A stretch of DNA of 64,000 nt, from assembly GCF_040183065.1 (NCBI RefSeq), contig NC_091128.1, positions 179,020,168 through 179,084,167 on the forward strand. The letters are read 5' to 3'. Every line of letters begins with the position of its first letter. Positions within the stretch are counted from its first letter, which is position 1. This stretch comes from Periplaneta americana (Eukaryota; Arthropoda; Insecta; Blattodea; Blattidae). Made by a program: the position numbers and the translations under genes. Below the pieces are notes generated by a model, which saw nothing but the letters and a program-made list of their open reading frames with translations, was not told the origin of the DNA and made no database searches. Positions 47,601 to 59,600 of the stretch are shown piece after piece.

Positions 47601-50600
47601 TAAAATCTTTGATTGCATGTATCTCAATTCGCCATATTGACGTATACGCCCTTTTTCTGGCAAACCCCTCAATTATAGCAATAAAAGAAAAATAAAAAAA
47701 TAATGAAATAAAATAAACCTAAGATTTCTAACTATAAATAAATAGATGCAATAAATCTAGGACTATAAATAAAAACTATTCTATAATAACGCCTACAATA
47801 AGCAAAAGTAAATCTAACTTATAAGTTCTTCTATTTCACCCAACTATTACCAATTTAAGTAATTACACATCACCTTAATCAATTACAAATCAACATAATT
47901 AAATATCATCTTAATTAATTACATATCACCTTAATTTATTTACATATCAACTAAATTACAATCTGTTATGGTAACAAATAATATTAGAGACAAAAATTCG
48001 CACCGGTGCCGGGGATCGAACCTGGATCCTTGGTTCTACGTACCAAGCGCTCTCGAAAAAATCATCCAGCAGGTTCTGTCTTTAAACTACGGCAGCTTGA
48101 TATAGAAACGTCCTTCAGGGGGGCTTGCTGAGACCAAGTAGGCAGCCGTTCAGGGCGACCACAAGCCAAAACAAATTAGCATCACGCAGATGGCATATTC
48201 TGTGTCATCACATGCTTCACTCAGTAATTCAATGCCTCTGTCAAGTTTGTCATTTACTAAACTCTTGTCGGCCTGGGTAGCGCAGCCGGTATAGCACTGG
48301 CCTTCTGTGCTCGAGGTTGCGGGTTCGATCTGGCACAGGTCAATAGCATTTAAGTGTGATATAACCTGGGCAGTTGCGAACGTCGTTAAATAAACCATAA
48401 TTTAATTTAATTTTACTAAACTCCTATTAAAAACATACCAAAATTAAATATATTTCACAAATTCCCATAACTTTTATTTATGAAACAAGCATTAAAAAAT
48501 AGTATTTTATTTTTAACATGTGTATCGTACACTATTTTTAGTCAGCCATTTGTCTGCACCACTAGACACACAATTCTTCCGACTTCTCCATTGCTGCTGT
48601 TTATGGTACAGTAGTACAGCAGATCGAGAGATGCCTGATTCAAAACCAGTTGCTCCCGAATTTTCAAATACATTATTTCATTCTTAATTGTTAGGTTAGG
48701 TATGTCTACTAGTTCGATCAGAAAATATACTTTATATAAAAAATTACAAAATAAAATGAACTTTATTTTTAAAAAATCCAATATTATTTTACAACTTGTA
48801 TATTGATAAATCTACGTCAGTTTGCTTACAAACCTTGTATCATTAGCGTATAAAAATTTCAGTACCCTACGATATCTTTAGCAGTTCCTGAGACAATGTG
48901 TCATTAAACAAGCAAATTTAACAGTTAATCTTCCCTTGAAACATATTACTGAGATTCTAAGCAATTTTTTTTTTTTTCGAATTCTGCAATATTGTTATTC
49001 AGATAATTTTGGAATTTTATTGACATACACAGTCAATATACAACACACGTCTTGGGATTCTGTGAACAGGGATTGCTCTTGAGGAACTCTAGACATCATC
49101 TTATAAGATCCAAAATTGCTGCCGCATTAAGAAATAAGGGCTGGACAGTAGAAGAATAAATCTCCTGTCTAGCTGAAAATGGGTCAATGAGACGAGTAGA
49201 TATTTTAGAGTACAATGCTGACACTAAACAGGGCATCATTGTGGACCCCATGATACGTTTTGAAGTAGAATGTCATCAGTCAGCCGAGGTCCACCATGAG
49301 AAGAAGTCGATCTATGAGCCTACAGTCAACTATTTCAAGCTGAAATATGCCTTAATTCACGTTGAGGTACTCGGCTTGCTCATAGGTGCTCGAGGGACTA
49401 TACCAGCTTTTTTCGAAGAATTTCGACAGCAGTTTGCTCTGCCAACATCTCTGAGGGATGACATTGTGATAATTGTGTTAAAAAAAATCCTGCCAAATCC
49501 TAATTAATCACATGGTGCCACATTAATAGCAATTGTAATTTTTCACGCCCTTTTCTTCGTTTCCCTTCTTTAAAATTTAATATCTATGTTTACGTATGTA
49601 TAATAATTTTTTTGAGGATATACTGAGTCCGTTAGGGCTACCCTCAATGGGGGCAGTTTACTATTATTGTTATATTACTTAAAGACTCTTTATAGTTCGC
49701 ATAATGTGAAAGCGAGATGTTACCAGACGATGTACTTCTACATCTGACATACATCACAGCAGAAGATGGATTTGATAACCCAAGAAGAAGGCACTCACTC
49801 ACCTGGATGTGCACCGTGACGCTGAAGTTCTGGCCAAACGCAATCTTCTCGATCTCGACCAGGTCGAAGTGAACGTCTTCCTTGCCCTTCTTGGGGAACG
49901 AGTAGTACTGCTGGGCCCGCTCGATGCCCCTCACGGCGTTGAACACGGCCAGCCGCTCTGCTTGGGATCCTAACAAATGCAGTTCTTACTACCAGCTTTC
50001 ATTTGGTTCGCTTCCTGGCTCCTCTTTCTAAATTAATTATTTTTATACATCTTGATTAGGCTACACAACTTTTAACACTGTATCACTTCGGAATATGTAT
50101 GATAAGAACTTTCTTGTGTTAAATTTTAACGTACCTTGTTAACATGTTTCGACACCTCTTGTTTCCTGTGTGGGTGCGTTCGTAGTGTACAGTCAAAGAG
50201 TGTGTGTGTTTTGAAGTTGAGTTGTGAGTTGAGAATTTCGTTGGGGTGTGTTTTCGTGTGTCTGTATATTTCATATTGTTCTAGTGTGTTGAGTTTCTGG
50301 CTTTTTGGTTGGATGTGCAGTATTTCCATGTCCGTGTTGATGTCTCTGTAGGTGTGGTTAGCATTTGTGATGTGTTCTGCATATGTGGAGGTGTTTTGTA
50401 ATTTTGTTATGGCTGTGATGTGTTCTTTGTAACGTGTTTGAAACGATCTGCCTGTCTGTCCTATGTAGAAGTTGTTGCAGGTGTTACATTTGAGTTTGTA
50501 TACGCCTGTGTGGTTGTATTTGTTTGTTTGTGTGTTGAGATGTTTTTGTAGAGTGTTATTTGTTCTGTATGCGATGTTGTAGTTTAATTTCTTGAACGAG

Positions 50601-53600
50601 GTTGCAATTTTATGTGTGTTTTTGTTTCTGTATGTTAGTGTGATGTATTTTTTGTGTTCTTGTGTTTGTGTTGTATTCTTCTGTTTTTTGTGGTTTTGTT
50701 TTGTCTTACGTATTATGTTGTCTATTATGTTGGGGTTGTATCCGTTTCCTTGTGCTATGTATTTGATTGTGTTTAGTTCTTCGTTGTAATCCTGTTGGTT
50801 CATTGGTATGTTGAGTAGTCTGTGTACCATTGTTCGGAATGCAGCTTGTTTGTGTTGTGTATGTGTGTTGTTGTTGTTGTGGGTTTTCTGTACACTTTGA
50901 ATGTGTGTTTGTTGTCTACTTTTGTTACTGTGATGTCTAGAAAATTTATGGATTTATTGTTTTCAATTTCTAATGTGTAGTGTAGCTTTGGGTGTATTTT
51001 GTTTATGTGTTATTTTTGTTGTTTTCAAATTATTGAACAATTCGATAGTTTTCAATAATCGAATTATGCAATAGTTCCTTATTAGATTCATACTTTTATC
51101 CATAGGCACCGACTTCTAATTTTAAAGAAGACAGCAACACAAAAATCAAATTTCTTAAAAATTAAATCTACAGTCGCAATGTTCAGCTGATGGACAGGGC
51201 ATGACTTGTTAGCAGGCCGCGTTCACAGGACAGAAATTTGCACCACACCAAACTGTATTCAGCGCAGTTCAAATGAAGTAACGGATTTGGACCATCTGAA
51301 GAGATGCAACGTGCATGGTACATTCCCTAAAAATCTTGGAGTGCTTTATCGCCAAATATTCAGACACTACAATAACATATGAAGTTGGCCAGTATTGTCA
51401 TTTTTTGTTACATTTAATTGAAATTTGCTTGAACGAAAAATCACGAAATGTAATTTACTCAGAATCAGAGATTGTTGCAAACAGCAAAATAGTACAGAAT
51501 ATGATGACTAACCATTTCAATTAAATTTATGCAAAATTAATTATTACACATCTACTTAACAGCAGCAAAGTTATATTTTATGAGACTTTTTATTTTTGTA
51601 AAAAAAAAAGCAATCTATCTACAGCCCGACCACATACAGGTTCTTACATTTTTTCAAATAGTTTGTTCACCCCTTCATGTTGGCTTTTACAGTAAGAGAG
51701 GAATTAAGAAATGCAGAATTCGAATCCTGGAAAGTAATGCCTGGAAGAGGCAGAGGTGTAGAATTGTACAGCCAAGTACCTAAAGCCAACGCCTGGATTT
51801 TTAATAAGTCTGGACTATCTGCATCTGAATGGGTAACCTGCCTCAAAATGAACGCCAATTTAGCAGCAGTTAGAGGAGTACCTGGTCGCTCTTTGGACGG
51901 ATCCCGGTGCAGACATGGCTGCCCGGAGACTGAAACCCTTGCCCACGTCCAAGGTCAGTGTAACAGAGGTTTACTCCTCCGAAATGCCAGACACCATCAT
52001 GTTCGATCCTTAATTGCAACTGCTTTGAAAAAAAAGTCTTGGACAGTAGAAGAAGAAGTCTTTTTGCCTTGCTACTAATGGCTCCTCTAGATGTATTGAC
52101 ATCATAGCATATGCCCAGACTACCAAGAAAGGATATATAATTGATCCTACCATAAGGATTGAAACGGGGAGTAGCCAGCCGGAGGATGTCAATCAAGAAA
52201 AGATCAACATTTATCTGCCAACAGTTGATTACTTCAAAGCAAAATACCAGCTTGAAGACATTGAGGTGATTGGTCTTCTTATTGGAGCTCGTGGTGTGAT
52301 TCCCAAGTTCTTTGAAAGCTTCAGGAAGACTTTTGAACTATCACAGACACTTACTGCTGACATCATAACTTCAGTTTTGAAACGCTCTTGCCAAATTCTG
52401 AGTCATATTCACTCTGTTTAATTTCTTTTTCTTCACTTTATAATTCATATATGTTTATTTTAATTTTCTGTCAACAAATTTATGTAAACAGTTAATATTG
52501 TAAAATTCATGTAGGAGAGTGTACTGAGTCCTTCTGGGTTACCTCCAATGGGAGGCAGTTAACAATTTAAAAAAATTTTAACAGAAGCATGTGACCTACC
52601 AGATACCCCCTTTGTTGTTATCTAAGTATACCATTACCTCTGTTTTTAGCTAACCTGTCTGGTGCTGGTGGTAAAATAATAGTGTCTATGCGATCTCGTA
52701 GATCCAATGTTCACTCACAGACAAGTTGTGATTGAGGAACAAGATGGGACGGGATAAAATCACACCATATCTTTTGGCATGTTTCTCAATGATCACAATT
52801 TCACTGCAATTATAATTTTCAGGAATTTTAAATTAAAAAATCTTTAAAATTCACCGGCTAACATATTGATGACATTGAATTTCTACCACCCAGCTCATCC
52901 CAAAATACTACAAAATGTTAAATTACAACATTAAAAGTGTTATAAAAAGCTAAAGCTGATTTTTGAAGTGCGAAATTTTGGTACATTGGTACATATGTAT
53001 TACATTACCTTCAGGATTCTTGTACTTGTCCGTGATGTCCTCCATGTCGGAATCTCCGTCGTCATCGTCCTTGTCATGCCGCTTGGTCACTATCTTCCTC
53101 CCCACACTGAAATACAGACGGACATGGTGACAGCAACCGCATTACTTGATCAGGAGTAGCTGCACGACTGTAAACCTACATAATAATTATGTCACGTGAT
53201 GGAGCAGCACCATCTTTGTCAGGATTTTAAACCGGTGCCTGGCTGTTCACGTATGGCGCACCATAGTTACCATCACAATATTTTGCAAATCTAGTCTTTC
53301 AGATAAAGCTCCCTGTAAAGCAGATTTGAATAATTTCAAGGAAAAAATTGTTCCGGGGCCGGGTATCGATCCTGGGACCTCTGGTTGAATGTACCAGCAC
53401 TCTACCAACTGAGCTACCTGGGAACTCCACCCGACACCGTCTCAACTTTTCCCTTAATATCCACACAACTCGCGTGGGCTAACGAAATGCCAGAGACCCA
53501 CATCGAGTGCACACAATCTCTGTGTGACTTGGAATTGTGGTTTTCTGTTAACGTACACAGTGACGTATATATTATGCAAATCTAGTCTTTCAGGTAAAGC

Positions 53601-56600
53601 TCCCTGTTAAGCAGATTTGAATAATTTCGTCAGCCCACGCGAGTTGTGTGGATATAAAGGGAAAAGTTGAGATGATGTCGGGTGGAGTTCCCGGGTAGCT
53701 CAGTTGGTAGAGCGCTTGTACGTTCAACCAGAGGTCCCGGGATCGATACCCGGCCCCAAAACGATTTTTCCCTTGAAATTATTCATCACAATATTTGTTA
53801 TAACATGTGATTAAAAAGGAAATTCAACAACACTTGTGTTAATACTGTATGGAAAACTAATCTGTATACATCATTTACAAAAGAGACTAAAAAAAAAAAA
53901 CAAATGACATAAGGATACCCTAAAGTGAAATTTGAATTTTCTTAACTGTTTCAGCTAGATCTATGAACATTTGTACACATATGATGCTGCATATAAACAG
54001 TCCTTGTTCAAAATTTCATCTCACTTGTTCCAAAATTTTTGTAAATTTAAATTGTATTTTGTAAAATCACTACTCTCCCTACAAATTCCAAATTTTTCTA
54101 TGAAATGCGCTCCATATACCTTCCATACTCCCTAAAACATAACTTGCTATTTTCTTTTTTTTCACATTATTCTTGAAGGACTAAGAAAAAACTATTTTAT
54201 ACTGTCAAATATAAACACAGGTAAAAATTGTGATGTCTACCAGAAAAAAAAAGAAGATATTTACCCAGAAAATCTTGAGGTTTAAGGAAAATCCTGATAG
54301 AAAGTTTTGTTAAGCACGCCTTTAAGAAGAACTAGAAAAAGATCTTGCTGATCATGCACATAGTACAAATTAGTAGAAGCAGCGTTTTTAGTGAAGAAAA
54401 ATGTGAACGAAAAAAATTGAGTTTAAAAGTTTAAAGGACCACCCAGAGCGTGCAATATTTTAATTGACTGTCGGTTCAAACAGCCGATTGAAGAGGCCTA
54501 TCTGCATGGAAATTAGTGAAGAGGTTCTTTGAACCATAATATATACAACTTTTTAATGTTAGAACAAAAATTTGAATTTTTTCAACAAAATCGACAAAAT
54601 TTCGCCCCAGTGTATCCTTAAAATAAACTGTGAAAGGCCTAAAGAAAATTTACAAATTCTACCGAAACCAATTTTTAAAAATAGTTATCAGTGCAATATA
54701 ACGATAATGTATTACCAACACTCTTCAAGATTCTCTAAAATGTAACTTCCTTTTACCTCTTTAAATGTTCAAAGTTTTAAATATTTATCCGTTAATTTTA
54801 ACAATGAATCTGCCAAACTAAATATAGCAAGTTAAAATGATAGTTTATATACATCTCCTTTGAGCAGAATTGGTAGAAGTTAGCACAGAAAATGGGATGA
54901 TCTGCAATCCAACGCCTAACAAATGCAACACCTGCAACAACTTCTACATAGGACAGACAGGCAGATCATTTCAAACACATTACAAAGAACACATCACAGC
55001 CATAACAAAATTGCAAAACACCTCCACATATGCAGAACACATCACAAATGCCAACCACACCTACAGAGACATCAGCACAGACATGGAAATCCTACACATC
55101 CAACCAAAAAGCCAGAAACTCAATACATTAGAACAATACGAAATATACAGACACACGGAAACACAACCCAACGATATTCTCAACACACAGCTCAATTTCA
55201 AAACACACACACTCTTTGACTCTATACTACAAAACGCACCCACACAGGAAAAAGAGGCGCCAAGACCAACAATGACCAGTTCCGAAGATGACCGAAAAAT
55301 AGGTCGAAACATGTTAACAAGGTACGTTAATAATATTTAACACAAGAAAGTTATTATCATACAAATTCCGAAGTGATACCGTGTTAAAAGTTGTGTAATC
55401 AAGATGAATAATCTTTATTTATTTATTTATTTTATTTTTTTCTTTTTACAATTTGGTCTGTAGCAAGCTTCTCGTATACACTCCAAAAAACAACTGTGAT
55501 CGTAAATGAAAGAGCAGATTTAATCATGCTAACTAGTGACAAAGCTTCATCTCTGCAGCAAGTGACACTGGCTTGTAGGAAAAGCTGTGCGCTTTCTTCA
55601 TTTCAAATAATCAGTGACAATTATGCAAATGCAAATAATAAAATAATACCAATAATAAAAGTTTTATTCTTACATATTCTGTGTAGGTTTGTAATCTGAA
55701 ATGAGTGCTACTCAAAGAAATAACATTTATAGCAGTTTAGAACTGAAATACGAGTACATTTATCCCCTAGGCCTCAAACAAATCTACAGGCAAAAGGTTT
55801 ACGAATTCTCACACGGAAAAAAGACGAAAAGGGCAAAATCCAAACTGTAGTACGGTACGGTAATTAAATCATTTGTGCACTCACTGATACTGATTGATGC
55901 TGAGGCGTGAGAAGCCCCACTCCGAGCTCTCGTCCTCCTTGAAGTGACAAACGTCTGCATTCACCTCTGCGAAGACGAATGGAGTGTCATAGGAGAAGCC
56001 CACCTCTCCACGACGAACTGCCTCCAGGGAGGCTGGGCCACAGCGGTACACGGCTGCAACATGCCAAAATGTGAAGAACAGCAGCTTTGCAATACACATA
56101 AAATTAATCTTCCTTAAAAAAACAGTGAAGGGTGCGGAGATCCTTGAGTCAACTGAATGTGTAGTTTATTGCTTTCACGTGTTAAACACTAGGTACGGTA
56201 CCTTGTTGACTAGTTTCAGCCTTTGTGAGCTAGTCAACAAGGTACCGTACCTAGTACTTAACACGCAAAGCAATAAACTACATTTCAGAAGTCATATTGT
56301 GTTAAAAGTCTTGTAATCAAGATGTATAACTGTACATAATTAACAATAGATCCCTATTAGAAACAACAACAACCAAATTTCTTGGCTTAAAAATCGATAA
56401 TGTGTTAAATTGGAAAAATCATATTAAAGAAATTGCCCCCAAACTAAATTCAGCTTGTTTTGCTATTGGATCTATGCAAAAGATAGTAAATATCAATACC
56501 TTAAAAACAATACACTTTGCATACTTCCACTCGGTAATGAGTTTTGGAATAATATTCTGGGAAAATTCCACAGATAGTAACAGTACATTCCTACTACAAA

Positions 56601-59600
56601 AAAGAGTAATTACAATAATAGTAGGTGCCAAATCTAGGGAATCTTGCAGGACTATTTTCAAAAAACTACAAATAATGCCCATGGCTTGTCAGTATATCTT
56701 TTCATTAATAATCTTCCTCGTATGTAATCGTGAAAACTTTGTAACTAATTCAACAGTTCATAGCATAAATACACGTCAAAAATGACTTTCATACTCCATC
56801 GGAAAGTCTATCGTGCTATCAAAAAGGAGTGCGTTATATGGCAGTAAAAATTTTGAATAGCCTCCCTATCGATATAAAAATGAAACTCAAAACATAAAAT
56901 TATTTAGGGCCAAATTAAAGAAGTACCTAATTTCTCACGCCTTCTATTCTGTAGGTGAATTCATGACATTCAATAACGCTTCATGAAATTGATACTAAAA
57001 CTTTGTGTTGTACTAGTAGACTATATTGTAAATCTCGTCTGTATATATTTCATCTAGACTGTGACTATAAATTAAGATTTTATAATAGTATTAAGTTTTT
57101 TGACTTGTTCCATATTCTAGCTGTAAGCAATGTATGAATACTATGGAATGTTAGTAAATACAATACAATACAATACACAACAACGTCTGTCCGTGTTTTT
57201 CAATAGTTAGTATTTTTCTGATGTCTCTCGCTGCAGTTACATATTTTCGCAACCCAATTGCTACTGTTTCGTGAACAAGTGTCACAATGTTGCCATCCGT
57301 TCACTTTTATTTGCTTGAATAACTGAAAACTCGTTCATAAAGGACCACGATGATATAAGACTTGTATGTTTAACTCCCCTCCCTGATTCATCCCTCAAAT
57401 GGACCCTACTTAGTCCCTCCCCTTCCAAGCGGTATTGTCTATAACAGGGGTTCCCAAACTTTTCAAAGGCGCGACCCACTTTTCGGCGAGAGTTCAGTTT
57501 GCAGTCTCCCCACTATTGTACCAGTTCTTGACCCAATTACAAACATACAAATCCCTGTAAATTCGTGAACAAGTACAATTCTACTCGAAACCAGTGGATA
57601 CCAACCGAAGTAGAAATTTAAACAACTTTCTGAGTACTTTCTGGAAGAAACTCAAAACTATCACGACAGTCACTGATGGATAAGTCTACTGAATCCGCTG
57701 CGTTCAACTGGCTGAAATTAGAAAAATATTAAGCGAAAACTCATTGAAATATGTACCTACTGATGAAATGTTGAAACTACACCTTTTTTTCGCAGAGTGT
57801 TGACCAGTTTTGCAGCTAGCAAAAGGAATTCTTAAATCATTGATAACATATGCAATCTCGTATTCATGCAAATTATGGTTTTTCGTGTATGATTATCAAC
57901 AAAACAAAAGCGAGAAATCTCGAATTTGAAAAGAGAGAGAGTGTGTGAGTGAGTGAGTAAGAGAGTGAGAGACAGATTGAGTGAGTGAATGAGTGAGTGA
58001 ATGAGTGAATGAGTGAGAGAGAGAGGAAGTGAGTGAGTGAGTGAGAGATTGAGTGAGTGAATGAATGAGTGAGAGAGAGATTGAATGAGTGAGTGAGTGA
58101 GAGAGATTGAGTGACTGAGTGAGTGAGTGACTGAGTGAGAGAGATTGAGTGACTGAGTGAGTGAGTGAATGAGTGAGTGAGTGAGTGAGAGAGATTGAGT
58201 GACTGAGTGAGTGAGTGAGTGAGAGAGAGATTGAATGAGTGAGTGAGTGAGAGAGATTGAGTGACTGAGTGAGAGAGAGATTGAGTGAGTGAGTGAGTGA
58301 GTGAGAGAGATTGAGTGACTGAGTGAGAGAGATTGAGTGAGTGAGTGACTGAGTGAGAGAGAGATTGAATGAGTGAGTGAGTGAGTGAGTGAGAGAGATT
58401 GAGTGACTGAGTGAGTGAGTGACTGAGTGAGAGAGAGATTGAATGAGTGAGTGAGTGAGTGAGTGAGAGAGATTGAGTGAGTGAGTGACTGAGTGAGAGA
58501 GAGATTGAATGAGTGACTGAGTGAGAGAGATTGAGTGAGTGAGTGAGTGAGTGACTGAGTGAGAGAGAGATTGAATGAGTGAGTGAGTGAGAGAGATTGA
58601 GTGACTGAGTGAGTGACTGAGTGAGAGAGAGATTGAGTGAGTGAGAGAGAGATTGAGTGAGTGAATGAGTGAGTGAATGAGTGAGCGAGTGAGTGAATGA
58701 GTAAGAGAGAGATTGAATGAGTGAGTGAGTGAGTGAGAGAGATTGAGTGACTGAGTGAGTGAGTGACTGAGTGAGAGAGAGATTGAGTGAGTGAGAGAGA
58801 GATTGAGTGAGTGAGTGAGAGAGATTGAGTGAGTGAGAGATTGAGTGAGTGAGAGATTGAGTGAGTGAGAGAGAGATTGAGTGAGTGAGAGAGATTGAGT
58901 GAGTGAGTGAATGAGTGAGCGAGTGAGTGAGTGAGAGATTGAGTGAGTGAGTGAATGAGTGAGCGAGTGAGTGAGTGAGAGATTGAGTGAGTGAGAGAGA
59001 GATTGAGTGAGTGAGATTGAGTGAGTGAGTGAGAGATTGAGTGAGTGAGTGAGAGATTGAGTGAGTGAGTGAGTGAGAGATTGAGTGAGTGAGTGAGAGA
59101 TTGAGTGAGTGAGAGATTGAGTGAGTGAGTGAGAGATTGAGTGAGTGAGTGAGAGTTTGAGTGAGTGAGTGAGAGATTGAGTGAGTGAGTGAGAGATTGA
59201 GTGAGTGAGTGAGAGATTGAGTGAGTGAGTGAGAGATTGAGTGAGTGAGAGAGATTGAGTGAGTGAGTGAGAGATTGAGTGAGTGAGAGAGAGATTGAGT
59301 GAGTGAGAGAGATTGAGTGAGTGAGTGAGCGAGTGAGTGAGTGAGAGATTGAGTGAGTGAGTGAGTGAATGAGTGAGCGAGTGAGTGAGTGAGAGATTGA
59401 GTGAGTGAGAGATTGAGTGAGTGAGAGAGAGATTGAGTGAGTGAGATTGAGTGAGTGAGTGAGAGATTGAGTGAGTGAGTGAGAGATTGAGTGAGTGAGT
59501 GAGTGAGTGAGTGAGAGATTGAGTGAGTGAGTGAGAGATTGAGTGAGTGAGAGATTGAGTGAGAGAGAGATTGAGTGAGTGAGTGAGTGAGATTGAGTGA

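Noticed and set aside
53694..53757. Possible functional tRNA gene
   Set aside because: Box A and box B-like sequences are good, but the acceptor and anticodon arms do not pair properly and the unit is part of an inverted SINE-like structure. The same holds for tRNA-like heads at 10862, 13836, 15000, 23828, 29408, 38500, 43700 and 48272.
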